Assembly: GCA_026874595.1 (NCBI GenBank)
Contig: CM049318.1
Location: 3,349,741 to 3,413,740, forward strand
DNA from: Sipunculus nudus
Taxonomy: Eukaryota; Annelida; Sipuncula; Golfingiida; Sipunculidae
DNA: 64,000 nucleotides
Reading direction: 5' to 3'
Numbering within the stretch: the first letter of the stretch is position 1; every line of letters starts with the position of its first letter. The notes below the pieces were generated by a model that was not told where the DNA came from, did not search any database, and was given only the letters and a program-made list of their open reading frames with translations. A program made the translations under genes and the position numbers. Shown one piece after another: positions 11,450 to 26,177 of the stretch.

Positions 11450-11498
<49 letters not shown>
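11450..11498. repeat. (TA)n microsatellite
   Basis: TA run next to the tRNA-like fragment. Confidence 0.95.
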
Positions 11499-11501
<3 letters not shown>

Positions 11502-11654
11502 ATGCCGAACACTATATAAGGCCATTAGTTCTCCAATGCTGAATGCAAAGTCGCCGTGCTGACACATGTAATGGAAAAGACTATGACGTCACAACCGTCA
11601 CGTCTCGACGCTGTTTCCTATAGCATAAAAGTGTGCAAATAAACAGAGGGTTGG

Positions 11655-11754
11655 GGATCTGTCATATCATAAGTGGATAAGGCAGCCACACCGGAAATCG
11701 GAAGATCTTGGGTTCGATTCCCACCGGCAGTGAACCGACTTTCCTTAAATTTCA

Positions 11755-11755
<1 letters not shown>
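11655..11755 (+). mobile_element. tRNA-like SINE fragment
   Basis: A-box-like aagtggataaggcagcc and B-box-like gggttcgattcc at tRNA-like spacing, followed by a (TC)n/(TA)n tail to about 11807. It is the inverted partner of 11340-11425. No acceptor-stem pairing good enough for a functional tRNA is apparent. Confidence 0.6.

Positions 11756-11807
<52 letters not shown>
11756..11807. repeat. (TC)n-(TA)n compound microsatellite
   Basis: CT-rich run passing into TA repeats. Confidence 0.9.
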
Positions 11808-12099
11808 GTAATATACAACCCCCTACTGCAACAGGCCTAGCGTCTTACCTACCTCAACAGAGCATGACGGTTTTTTTTCAGTGGGAAGGATGCATACATT
11901 CCAAAAGTGTCAAGTGATTCATGAATACATCGGAAGCGGACACAAAAAAAAATGTTAACTTCCTTTTTGCTCTCTTCCAAATATTTGACAACCCTTATTA
12001 TTTGAATGTGTTTAATTCCGATTATGAAAAGTAGGTATGCATTTTTATGTGCAGACACTTTAAAAAATAAATAAAAATATCAGCTATATAAAATCCTCC

Positions 12100-12502
12100 T
12101 CCCTTGCGAGGTCATTGGGTTTAACTAGACATCTTGGTCACGGTCTATTGAAGTCAGCACAGTGTAATATACAGGGGTGCTCCCCTTGACGCAGGAGAAA
12201 GTAGCATTAAACCACACCGCACGGCCAGGTCTCTGTTTAGTACACGCAGAAACAGTTCACCTGTAAACAATAGAAAAACTTGACACGCATTGGGTCCCTT
12301 ACCTGGAATGTTTACGGGCTGTATTATTATATGCGTTGAACATACTGTACACCTGGCGGTTAAGAATATCAACGGCCAGAGACAGACACATTGGTGTAGG
12401 CGTGGTTGATAAGGAACATCAGCCGACCTCCTGGTCCAAAGAAGCTCCATCCAGTGTCCACTTAGGGAAGGAGCGCTGTCAGGATTCAATGAAGCTTCCC
12501 TG
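12100..12502 (+). other. Possible 5' UTR exon and promoter region of gene 1
   Basis: A good donor (CCCTG|GTGAGT, intron from 12503) pairs with an acceptor having a strong pyrimidine tract (ttctttcctttttcgcag, ending 12938). The donor exon is GC-richer than its surroundings. The left limit (transcription start) cannot be seen. The overlapping - strand open frame at 12154-12489 shows no domain. Confidence 0.4.
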
Positions 12503-12938
12503 GTGAGTGAATCGGATCAGAAAACTATCTGTATTTGACTTGTACCTTTCGGTGTGTTCATTTCTATTTGTTTCGAAAGAGTCACCGTTTTAATTCCGCA
12601 TATCAAATCTTAAGGTGTATGTGATCATGACTTATTTCATTTCTCTTTCTGATAAATCTGTATTCATTTGTTATCACCACCTTTGTTTTTTGCATAAGGT
12701 GTGTTTATATATTTATGTGGCAATAATTGACGTTGGATTAATTAACGGACCGGTGACAAATGGTAAACGGCTGACTGTTTAAAGTTCATATCGGTGCCCT
12801 AATGTTCCTCCATGGTCGGGTTATCAATATATTTGCCAAGTGACTGCATATACTAAGTATTCACGTCGCTCTTTTTGTCAATTTACCAGGTACATTAAAA
12901 TTCTTAATAAACCGTCAGTATTCTTTCCTTTTTCGCAG

Positions 12939-13210
12939 GAGGGCTGACAATACCTGACCCGGCCACAAGTAGTTCTGTATCGTTTGTGAAAACAAGCGAA
13001 CCCAACTCGGATCACACGTCCCTATATCTCACTAGCAAACCAATATAACCAGCAACAACAAATATACCCAAAACGTTATCGTTTCCAGCCCACATAAGTG
13101 AGACTTCAGGTAGAAGAAAAGCGTGGATTGCTGTGTTCTTCCTTCAGTTTCCAGTCTGCACATAGAGTATCTTTTTTTTCTACCTTAAGAACGCCAAAAC
13201 ACCAGAAAAT
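12939..13210 (+). other. SLC5A8-like: 5' UTR part of gene 1 exon
   Basis: The segment between a predicted acceptor (12938) and the start codon at 13211 contains no upstream ATG in any frame, as expected for a leader. The initiator context is gaaaatATGG. Confidence 0.5.
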
Positions 13211-13558
13211 ATGGCGAAGACGGAAGTCGGAACATTTCACTGGGCGGATTACGTGGTTTTTGTTCTGGTTTTGTTAATATCTGCCAGTATTGGTATCTTC
13301 TACGGTTTGAAGGGACACAAGAATAAAACAACGAAGGAATACCTAATGGCGGGCCGAGCGATGACCGTACTTCCGGTAACCTTGTCGCTGCTAGCCAGCT
13401 TCATGTCCGCCATTACGTTACTAGGGACGCCGGCTGAAATGTACCAGTTCGGCACGCAGTACTGGGTGATCTGGGTCGGCTACGGCATCATGATCCCTCT
13501 AGCCGCCCACGTGTTCCTGCCGATTTTCTTCAGACTTAAGCTGACCAGTGTATTGGAG
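13211..13558 (+). CDS. SLC5A8-like: Gene 1 exon 1
   Basis: 116 codons, ends in phase 0 at LTSVLE|gtaggt. It covers the N-terminus and first transmembrane helices, with the [10 protein letters not shown] motif and [17 protein letters not shown], typical of SLC5 helices 1-2. Read-through beyond 13558 is intronic. Confidence 0.95.
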
Positions 13559-14235
13559 GTAGGTATCTTTTTAAGTGAAAATTACATTTTTACTGTTACG
13601 GGGTTTTTCATTATAATGTTTTACAACAATTGTTTAAACTCATGATATTATTTATGAGGCATATCACGTTTCTCATTTCCTATTTACTATTGTTGTAATG
13701 TTTATATTTTGACTATGAACTTATTAGCAAATAATATCCCCTTACAATTTTTCTTATTATTATTTTCCTACATTCTGTTCTTGTGTAATTCCTAAAAATT
13801 AAACTTTCATTGTGGAATTATATTTTCTGTTGCGAGATATAGCGGGAAAACTCGATCAATAAGAAGGAAACTAACATTATAAACCATTCACTGTTAATTG
13901 TTCAAGAGTAATTCAATCTTTAAGCTGATGCTGAGGTATAGCGGTTACCATTTGCCTGTCGTCCTAATGACAGTTTCTTCGTTTCTGCATTGACACAGGA
14001 CGCATAGTAATTGCTTGTAAATAACTTCGGTAGGTTTATTGATCTTTGTTATCTTTCTGGGTACCCCAGTCTTCAACTCTGCAAGAATGGAGATATCACC
14101 TCCTTTTTTTCATCTTTGCACATTTCCCCCATTTTCTTTTTTAGATATTAAGACTTGTCACAGTTTGAACCCATATAATAAACTGGTTACATTTAATGTG
14201 AAAGAGACTAAGACTGACTAAGACTGTTGGTGCAC

Positions 14236-14301
<66 letters not shown>

Positions 14302-14735
14302 ACGATGACAAATTGTTAAGGGGGAAATACTGGGCCGATCCGGGAGTCGAACCTATGTTGGTGGCGCACAAGTCCGGCGATCAAACCGCTTCGCTAGAAA
14401 AAGCATACTTCACTAGTGAGACAGTTCGGTCCGCTTTTATGTCACCCCGTAACACACCCCCTCTTAAGAGCGTTCTGCTATAAGAAAAGGCTTATTATCC
14501 CTGGAGTCACACTTTGGTGAGCTTATTCCCTGGGCCACAAAGTTTACCGTCACGTTGGACGAGCCCCCATTTTGTTACGAAGACAAATTGTTGAGGGGAA
14601 AACATTGGGCCGATCCCAGTTTCGAACCCATGTTGGTGGCGCACAAGTCCGGCGTACCAACCGCTTCGCTAAAAAAGCAAGCTTCACTAGCGAGAAATTT
14701 CGGTCCGCTTGCACCCCGTAACTATATATATATAT

Positions 14736-14828
<93 letters not shown>

Positions 14829-17800
14829 GACGCTTTTGAACCGTAAATCCTTTTAAACTTTCAAATCACAGCAGTTGTGCAGTTTTCCTAGCAGCTGGTT
14901 CAGGAATGGTCTCCACTATATACAACACCAATTGTGTTAGTTTTAACCTTTGTGTTCATGAATTTTTCTGGAACTTTATATGCCTATACTGACGAAACAA
15001 TTCATCAGACCGATAAATGTGCCTATATTTGTTTTATTTAATTATCATGCATTTATTTTCTTGTAACTGGAGAATAAAATGAAATAGCAAATGTTCTCTC
15101 AGCAATGGGTTTGTTGTGAAACTTAGTATGTCCATTGATCACTGGAGGTTTTATTAGCCCAGCTGATTCAAAATCTTGCGATATATAGAGAAGGCCCATC
15201 AATTATATGAAGGCCCGTCTATTATATGGGCACAAATTCTGCCCGAAAGAGCCAGACTAAAAATAACATCATGATGGGTTGAGCAAAATCTAACCATTGT
15301 GTCACATTCCAAAACATTGTCTAATGAAAAGACATTAACACCCTGCAATTAGGAGGAGGGATATCATTTGTTTTCGTGTGAAACTAAAATCCATATCTTT
15401 CTTGGTCTCATTACCAGTGGGCTATTATGAATAATGTTTATTGGTAAATATTTTCAAATAATTTCCGATGTAACAGTACATCTGTAGACATTATAGGTCT
15501 TTGATAATTCGAAGTTAATTTAACAGTTTCCCTACATATTTGAGATGAATTGCATATAAATTATTTCCTTTTCCTCTAAACAGTACTATTGTTAATTACC
15601 ATTATAAAAAAAGGAGTGATATTTGAAATTTGTTTGATAATCCAGGATTATCATGGATTAAATATATATGGTTAAAAAACAGTTTTTCGACATATTGGAA
15701 GTGAAATACATATAAAAAATTATTTTTCTCCAAAAAATTGAGTGATAGTAACATAATTGGTTTGACAAAACCTTGGTTTGCATAGCTGGCCTCAAAAACG
15801 TTTTTATAATTTAATTTAACCTTGTAAAGCTTATTTAATCTCGAAAAATTATTTGCCTTGATGTAATTTCAAGAAATCATTTGACGGGTGCAAATAAGTA
15901 AAACCAGCTTAAGCCACACAACACCTGCCTTACAATAACTGAATTATTTTACCATATTAATGAGGCAAGTAAAATTGTCATATTTGCATAGATATAGTCA
16001 CAGAGGTTAAAAGGTGTAAAGGAATTTTCACTCTCTCTGTGTTTACCAATGTTTTTGCAATTCTTTCCCTATCAAGGGTTAATTTAGCCATTCTTTCATT
16101 ACTACAATAGTGCAGTAACGTTTGAAGTCCGGTAATCCTAGTTCGACATAAGTGTGAGGATTTTAAAGACAGTGATTTATTTTGAAATAAGGAATAATTA
16201 AATCATGGTTGATTTAATGTAAAACCAAAAAATGCCCATCAGTCTTTAGTATATGACAATAAAAAGCACAATAATTTCTTCATATGTATTTTCTTTTCTT
16301 TTAAGTGGATGTATATGCTGCTAATTTTTTTCAATATATTATCAAATATTCTTGTGTGTCAGTATTGTATCATTCTAGTGCACAGTTTTCTGAATTTGGG
16401 TCATTCTGACCTAATTTAGCCATAAAACTTGGTCAGACAGGATACCTTTATCAATGCAATTGGCTCTTTATTATTCATCAAATTGTGAGCAAACCATGTT
16501 TTATTCACCAGTTCGCATAACAGTAGCCATTTTGCTCACGACCTTGGCTTATGATCTCAAGGTCAAGTCAGAACGGGTCAGTTCTTCAACAACAAACACT
16601 GGAACCCTATTTTACCATATTTATACTGCCAACATTCCTTCCTCTGCTCTGTCTGGTGTCTTATTGACCTACTACAGCTAACACCACGCCACATGATACA
16701 GTTACCAATAGGTGTTTATTGTATTATATCTCATGTATTCCATATACTGTTACTCCCTTTAAAGCTTCTGTGCTCTCTTCAGCATCTAGGTTTATAGTTC
16801 TTATATATTAGTAGTATGACATGTTGAAATGATTTCCTGAAATCATGTGACCATGGGGCGCTTCATGTATTTGCATGCAAATAGAGCTTTGTCTAGTTTT
16901 CATACTGAACTTTGTCACCGAGCTGTTCTACATATAAGAAGAGATAAGAATCTTATAACTTGGTCATCTCTGCGAGTATTCTGCGTTAGTCAGCGTTTGG
17001 TAAAAGCTCCATCCAAACCTCTAAATTTTTACCCGGGTAACTAAATGTCCGTCAGAAATGCATCGCAAACGCCGTTCCTATAAAAGAACACACTACATAA
17101 CAATTTAAACATGCTTAGCATCATAACGAATATACATATATTTTTTTAATATGCTGTTCTCAAGGTTTTCCTATGGCATATGAACTCTGTCAGCGTAGAA
17201 GTCTTCTGCTCGGCAGACAATTCAAACATACTGTCTTCAAGACATCTCATCAATATTACAGGGTTCCAACCTCCAGAAGATTGTCATAAATACCTCAGAC
17301 GTGTTATTTGATTATTCGTGACCCATGGCTTACTAGCTGTAATTGAATAGGAAGTAATTCTCGTTTATTAATACAAAAATACACATCACTGTCATGGCAT
17401 TGAAAATTATCGAAGTATATCGTAAAATTTTAAACCAGTCAGTATATTTATTGTTCAGAATTGAACAGTTGCATCCAAATTCGTTACCTCTCGCTGATAG
17501 CCAGAGATCCCTGTTTTCTGAGGCAACCTTATTATTGAAAAGAAGCAGGTGTAAGATTTATTCCGATCCTAAATCTTTATCATTCAATGTATCTACAGAT
17601 AGTTCTTCTAAATGGTCAAACTAAAAGACTGAAAGGACGGTCTCCGACAAAACCAAGAGAATTATCAACACCACTTCCTGATAAATCAAATCTTCCTTCA
17701 TTAAAATCAGATGGATATCCATTCATACCCACCAGGTCTACAAACAAGAGACGTTTTCTTTTTGACAAACAAAAAGGGGAGAAGACATATATTATATCCA

Positions 17801-20800
17801 CCTTTGTAAAAAAAAAATGATTGCTGCTAAATCAGCATTATTTAGGAAAGCGAACCTTTCCATTGGCTGCTGCCCGGCTATGGAATAACCTACCATGTGG
17901 AAAATACCGTATCCTTCTCCGTGTCCAAAAAGGAACTGTAAACATATAGATTTTTTTTTCAAATATGAGATTAATATTTGCAACGCAAATGATTCGTCAG
18001 ATATCGGCGCCATATATGTACATTTATATACATACATACATATTTCTGGCAGTGTATAAAGCCAGGCTACCGTGGTTTTCTCTGAGCTCTTAGGACACAC
18101 AGAAACAAACAAACATACAACAGAGGCTGACAGGTGAGAATAATATATGAAGGACTATTTCAACATTTGTTTAAGACATTTGTTGCACTCATTTGAACTT
18201 AAAAGTGGAAACCCCGACTAGCAGAACAAAAATATATTAAAAAAATTTAGATATGTTCCGAGATATAAAGCTTTTTTTATTAAAGGAAACACAGAGTAAT
18301 AAATCTGATTCGGGGCTATAAATTTCTGTCAACAGAACTGCATCAATATACAGCATAAAAACGCCCTTGCATGTTAAACAGACTAGAACCGGCCACACGT
18401 ACACAGCATGTAATTAATCATACTAAGGTACCTGGCTGGTATTGACAGGGAACGTGCAAAGAAACAAATAGCAAACGTAGATATTCCTTAGTCCATATTG
18501 CAGAATCCTTTCGTGATTAATTCTTTATAATAATAAGAAAAATAATAATAATAAGGATAATAATAATCATCATCATAATAGTAATAATAATAATTGATCT
18601 CTTAAAGCATAAAATCCACAAAATATAGTGCTCTAAATGTTATACATGAATAAAATATGTACAATTGAATATTATTAAATAATGAGCAAATCAAAATAAA
18701 TAATTCTAAACAAAAATAAACAATATGAATATAGGATTCATAGTAAAATTCATATCATAGGACTTTCTGGACCACTTTACTGCGGTAATTCGTTTTAGAC
18801 TTGATACGCCAAATAGTGGCATGCATATGGTTGATGACCTCTTGAATGAAACAACAGAGCAATCTTGGTGGCAGTAGGCAAAGCTCACGGTCCTATTGAA
18901 GGGATACTAGGGAGCCAATTTATTTTTAGCCTTGAATACGATACAAAAAACGATGCTTTAGACTGGATAATGTTTAGACTGAATATGTTTACATTCGGGA
19001 ATTATCCGAGTATTTTTAGATGAACAAACCAAAGTGGTTCAAAGACCACAAACAAAAAAAAGAAATATTTGAAAGTGTGAATGAATGCATCTCGCAGTCA
19101 GTTTTTGTCATGTATAAACCCATAATAAAAACGCGTGTATGTTGTCCACACTACCAAAATGAATATATGGGGGGTGATGTTACACAATATAATGTAAATG
19201 TGATGTTTTGAAACTTCTTCTGGGGAAACACATGTTTTTAACATCCAGTAAACCCATAGGATAGCACGTGTACACACTTCAACCACGTTGAAGCGTGGGA
19301 ATTTCGCTTCATGTACGCACACAGTTTGTTATTATGCCGCCCATTTCTTTACACTGTCACAATGCTTTGCCTTGGTAGTGTCAGTGTTGTCTGTATACTT
19401 ATCCCCGGGTACATTTCTTTGCCCCATTTTCCAGCACGTAATGCAGCGTCCTTCACTGAAGCACCGAAAATGCATTAAAAGGTAAAAAAAGTTGCAGCCT
19501 GCAAAGATATCTAACATATATCGTTATGTTGCATGCGTCTAGATCACGTGACTCGCTTGACTGGGCAAATTCTTAAAGAGTCTCAAATGAGATCACATAA
19601 CCCCTGTGTATCTAGGTACCGATGTTCTAGGGGTTGTTTTTGTGTAGGTATTTGACGGATGACATCATTGCCTGTTTCTTTTTAGTATGTTCCAAGTCCC
19701 AGTTGAAATAAATAATAAATGTGGTGCAATATATTGATACAGGATGCGGTAAATTAGAATATAACGAAGTCACAAAGTTGTTTATAACATAAACTAGTAT
19801 ATTACCTTTTAATGACTTTGCACTTGAAGACCAGTTTAGTTTTATTTAAAATATGATACATAGCGCTGCAGGTTCTCCTACTGGCTACACTGGCGTAGAT
19901 TCAGATAAATGGCTCTGGGCTAGGCCCTTTTAAAAACAACGATGAATTTCTCAGGAATTATGGGGAAACAATAAAAAATTATTCCTCCATTCGGACAAAC
20001 TTGGTATCGTTTATGGGAGTTCAAGACCAAATGCGTACATAACCGAGGCGTTGTCACAGAGCCTAAATGCCACCAGTGTTATTTAAAATATACATGTAGG
20101 GCAGAGCCTGGTGCTTAAGTCGTTTGATTTCAGAGCTGAAGGTCCTTGGTTTGAATCCCGCTAAAGCCTTTGAGGTATACTTATTACATCTAGATAGAAC
20201 TGCAGACCATGAAACAAAGAAGATTTAATGAAACTTATTCTAATAATACAGTCACCATCGTCATTACCATTATCATCCTTATTAATATTCAACAGAGTGT
20301 TACAACTATAGGCGTCAAGCCTGTCCTTTGAAGGAAAGTTGTTCATTACATTAGCACATAGACGTTTTGCATTATATTTGTTAGTACGGCCTATGAATGT
20401 ATCGAAATGGGTATGCAGTGATGAAACGCAATTATGAGTGTAGTGAATAATCCTGTCGTTAAACCTGCCCTGCAACTACTTCATATCACTGTGATTATCA
20501 ATCCTGATGCGTCAATACATTTATAGCGGTGCTTTTAAAATACATTTTAGGACTTAAATTATATCGGAACACGAAAAACCTACTGGAAATCACGACAAAC
20601 ATATTCATTAATACACTTCTTAAGCAGGAATCTCATTAGATCCATTCCGCTTATCCGTTTCATTTAACCTTTGAATGACATTAATTAGACTAAAGTCATA
20701 CAACGAGACCGAGTTTTACTTTATATAGTGAAGCGCGCTGTATCATCATAATGCACATGACAGAATACTGGACCTTGTAAAGTGTCTGATTAAAACAAGA

Positions 20801-21286
20801 GGATATAAGGCCATAAAAAGCTGAAAAACTTACCTTTTATATATATATTTTTTGCCTAACCGTTGTGAAGTATTATTCATTATTAACTGATTGTTCAAAT
20901 GAATATCTTCATCACATCAGCATACGTTATTAATATTTTGATAGTTTATTCATATATTTTAACTATATAAAGTAAATTAATAAAGGATTGGGGTTAATCT
21001 GTGTTTTATATATCCAACAAAAGGTGATGAAATAATTTATATCATATTATTTGTCTCTCTTAATATTTATCATAATATCCTGTAAACAGGATTCTAAAAA
21101 AAAATGTTGTTTATCTGTGACATAATTATGTTATTGTGGTCTCGGATTATACGTAAGATTACTCCAAGTGACAGCCGCGTTGTGTAAACTGTTAAACCTC
21201 GTTTTGTATGCATAGGTCGAACTGACAATAGAAGTTTCAGTTAATAATATCTTGTATGTAATTATATATATTAGATATATATATAG

Positions 21287-21329
<43 letters not shown>

Positions 21330-23329
21330 TACATCTATGAATCTATATATGTTACAGTCAATTTGTAAAAACAGTCAATTTGTTTATTGCCTGAAGTATT
21401 CAGTCAATTTACAAATTGCCTGATTCACTCAGGCATTTTACAAAATGACTGAAATTTTCAGACATTTAACAAATTGAATGAAAAATCAGACCATTTTTAT
21501 GACAGATTGACTGAAATTTTGAATTGGTGTAAGACAAGTCATTTGTTCAAAATATATTATTATAATGACATATTTGTATTCCACTGTGGTACACCTTGCT
21601 TATTTTGAGTAAACTTAATTTTATTTCAACTTCTTTCTTACGTTACATATGTGATAATATGATGTGAAATATTTGATAAAGAATGATATCGATAATCAAA
21701 ATTAAACTGAAAAAAAAATCTTGTCAGTTTATTAAAAAAATGAAAACTATTCAAGTAATATTCCATTGGTTTCAAATCCCTCACCGTTACAAAATAGTGA
21801 TATATTGTGATATTTATTATACATCATATTGTCTTGTGTAATGTTTCACACACCGGTAACAAACATGTTCTTATGTATTGATTCCGTTTCTTGCAGAAGT
21901 CGTTTATCATGTGCTGTAAAATATTAAACTTTCTAAATAAAAGGTAATTTTGTTGTAAATACTAAACTCTCTCAACAAAAGCCAACTGATTAACTCTACC
22001 AGCCATCACATGTAGCTCTACTGAAAGAAAGTATATTGTACGTGCATTAGACATTAACAGCTACATGGTTATGTCACTGTCTACCAAAACATATAATCAA
22101 AACGTCTATTTGGTTTTTTGTTCTTGAATGAGAAAACATATGTTCATTTCATTAGTTCATGCAAAACCAGTTTCAGTTTTTGTTAGGGCATGTCAAACTT
22201 CCAATATACCTTCTGTTACATTTCACTCCAGCCTTGAAAGTTTTACATTTGTTTGACTTACCACTCTGTCCAAAGTTAGTACTCCTCTAACAACATTCAT
22301 GGTTTGGCTCTAATCAAAGCATGTGAAAAACGGACTCATGTGCTCATTAATACTCAGCATTAATTCTAACACAAGTCACAGTTTGGCTCCATCAAGCAGG
22401 TACATAGCCGGCCCATAAAAAGAAACTACTGAACTCTATCAGTCATTAATGTTTGGCTCTAATAGTATAGGGCACAGCGTAGCCTCATTAAAGGTAGCAC
22501 ACACAGTAATTGTGGTAAACAACCACCCTTTGTAACTCATCCAAGTATATCTTAATTAGGTATTTGATATAAGAATCTGTTTAAATTTGATTGTCCCTAT
22601 CATTTTCCATCAAATATTTCACATCAAATTATTACACACATACGATATAAAAGAAAAAAAAATAAATATGCAAGTAATGAAACACATGTATTTGAGAAAA
22701 GTTTAAACTCTTTTCTTCTCTCTTTAAACCATGCGTATAATAATATGATGTGAAATATTAGGGTGATTATTGTGAATATCCTTATCATTCTTTATCAAAT
22801 ATTTCACATCATATTAATATGTAGTTAAAGAAAGAAGAAAAAAATATATAAATAAAGTTAATTGAAAATGAGCAAGGTACAACATATTAGAAAATATTTT
22901 ATATTTCACATCATAAAATTACTTATGTAGCTAAATAGAGAAGATGACAAAATATATGGTTAACTCAAAATTAGCACGGTATATTATATTAGAATACATA
23001 AATGTCATAATAATAATCTATTTTAAATAAATGATTTGTCTAACACCAATTCAAAATTTCAGTCAATCTGTCAAATGATTGGACTGATTTTTCTGGCAAT
23101 TAATAAAATGCCTGGAAATTTAAGTCATTTTTTAAGAAAAAAATGCCTGAATGAATCAGGTAATTTGTATATTGACTGAAATTTTCAGGCAATTTACACA
23201 TTAACTGATTTTACGCATTGACTGTAACATATATATAAATAAATATATTCATATATATTAATTGGTTTAGTATATACTAATTATATGTTATTAATGAAAT
23301 AATGTTGGAAAATGAAATATAATATATAC

Positions 23330-23403
<74 letters not shown>

Positions 23404-24271
23404 ACGGAACCTTATATCAACAGATCACATAGTCGTGACAAGCATAAATTTGGTTATGGAGTTAAAAAAATCAGATTATGTAACACAAGGCAGCGTGAAA
23501 TGTCTAAGGGTATGAATAAAAAAGTCAGTGGTTGTTTGTTAACCAATAATTATAATTTATTCTCAAAACAACCCTTACATTACAATACACTAAATCAATA
23601 CAATTACACAGTATAACAACAGTACAACAGCAAATCAATACAATTACAAAGTATAATAAATAAAGTGTACAGTACTTGGATACCACCGTCACAGCGACAA
23701 CAAGTCCTTTAAAACGTGTAATCCAGTTAAACAGTTCGCATAAATCTTCTCAAAGAATAATAGTCCAATTCAATCACAAGATCAGTCAGTTGTAATCCAA
23801 AAATAAAGTTCTTGTAATAATCCCGAAAGCAAACTGGAGACAGGCCGCACTAAATCTGCATAGAGTTCGTAGAATCCCTTACACTACTGCAATTATCGGA
23901 TAGGTCCAAAACTGACTCACACTCTTCCGTGTCCGCTGGAATATTTCTCTCTCCCCTCTCGATTCTAAAACAGCCCCTATTTATATCTTTTCATACGAAA
24001 TTCTAGAAACTTCTATTTTAGAACAATCGAAAAAAAAAAACAACAATATATAATACACACGCCCAAAGAACATTACAAGACACGCGCTCATAGAGCGCGA
24101 CCAGCCCAGGAAGTTCCAGAATAGCATGAGCACTGTGTTTCTACACGTCCCAGTTCAATCAATGTGGATTACACCGAGCCTGCAAAAACCCAGCCAGGCG
24201 AGGTTGCTACAGCAACGAACCACGCCCGCGCAACACGAATCAATTGTCAACAACACGTAACATATATCTGT

Positions 24272-24329
<58 letters not shown>

Positions 24330-26136
24330 GTTTATGCATTATAATGCAATCAAAACGCTATAAATGATGCCTCGACTCCCTCGAATAAAGTTAGATCTCA
24401 TGCCTGCTCAATCTGGTATACCAATCCCTTAGGGAAAGTTCTAACCAGTAACTTTTTTCTGCCTCAACATTACACGCAATATTTGCATTAATAAGATATC
24501 TTCACCCTTGAGTAATCAGTAAAGGTCACTAAACTCTTCCATTTATAAATTGTCCCCGATAAACATGAAAGCTGGGATTTTATGACCTAAAAAACATACC
24601 AGCATTTAATAAGCACATTTGATAAGGCGGGGGCATTCATGGGGTACAGGCAAGCTTGGTGTTTATTGTAGTCAAGTTTACTTTGTTTTTTATAACTATA
24701 TATGAGAGCTCCCAGAAACTTGTAAACACTCTCGCTTCAAAACACCTTTATTATAGCAGTAAATAACATGGCATTGGTAATGGACGTGTGTATTTCGGTT
24801 CATGTTCTGTCAGTCATACGTAGGTAATGTAAGCTCTTGAATACGCAGTGTAAATGTACTTGATGTGACAATTTCTCCATGTATTATGTCAAGCCCTCTG
24901 CCCGCAGTCATGTCTTAGAAAATCGTACCAAAGACTATTTATGATGTTCAAGTGATACTAGAAGAAGTGATAAGAAGATAAGATATGATTCCTTTTATAC
25001 TTGATCTTCATCCATGCAAATTTACAGGGTTATGTTTGCCTGTTTTGCAATTATTGCCTCCGCCAAGACTGAATGCGTGCATCCCCGTATATACGTGTGT
25101 ATGTGTTTTTTGTTTGTTTACAACATAACAGATGCAATAATGAACGGAATCTCAGGAAATGTTCAGGGCATGTCAGGAATTAGCCAAGGAGGAATAGATT
25201 AGATTAAATTTTGAGGGGGATCCGGATCCATGATCCGGATTTAAGAATGTGATCAAAGAATATTCACACACACACACACACACACACATATAAATATATA
25301 TACTGTCGTTCATGCAGTAATGAACTTGGGAGCATGGGCCGAATTAGTGAAGACAAACATGGTTTTGGGATAATCACACAACAGGGACTACCACATGGTG
25401 GAGCCTTGCATTCCTTAGAGTGCAGAATTATGGTTTCATATAAGATAACTACTTTTTTATATTTGTTGATAAGTTTTGATTTAGTTACATTTACATTATC
25501 TTAAAGTTTATTGCACATGTGACTTAATGCTGACAAAGGTATGCGCACTTTGCGGTTCTGTCTATTTATTAACATACATATTTTAATTGGTAAAGATTGT
25601 GTATTGTATTTGCGTTTGCATGGAACGTTGATATAAATTTGGAAATACACGTTTATAAATGAATGTTTCTCTGGTAATGAATCCTCGACACCACAAAACA
25701 ATATCCGTTAAAAAGAGGACATCCCCACATTCTAAGATACACTAAAGAATTTAATGACAGAGTTCTGATCTTATGTTGAGAGCATATTTATCCAAGACAA
25801 ATTGGTTTTACGTAAGTGAAATCTTGACACTCGATATACAGCTGTGATTTTTTTCCTATTTGTTTTTTGGAGGGTTGAAAATGTTTTTCCCCCAAGGGAC
25901 AGCTCAATAGTCCATTATTACGAACCGGAGTTCCATACAATTGTGATAGGTGATCTGTTTTCTGCATCTGATAAGGAACACCATCAAAATGTCACGTGGA
26001 TAAAAGAGAAGCTCGCTTATTTTTGTTCACGTTGGTTGTACTCAGATAGGATTTTACTTTCTGGGGCTAAATACATAAATGAAAACAATAAATAACACAC
26101 ATTTGTAACACACGGTTATCTTTGTGTGTGTGTGTG

Positions 26137-26177
<41 letters not shown>

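Noticed and set aside
12154-12489. 111-codon - strand frame upstream of gene 1
   Set aside because: No domain or splice logic. It overlaps the likely 5' UTR/promoter region of gene 1 on the other strand.
13559-13645. Extension of gene 1 exon 1 to the in-frame stop
   Set aside because: A good donor at 13559 and an exact family match of the next exon (YLEMRF) show that this part is intronic.
20100-20166. Functional tRNA gene
   Set aside because: A- and B-box-like motifs are present, but acceptor and anticodon stems do not pair convincingly. The same holds for 11655, 30885, 35625 and 53950.
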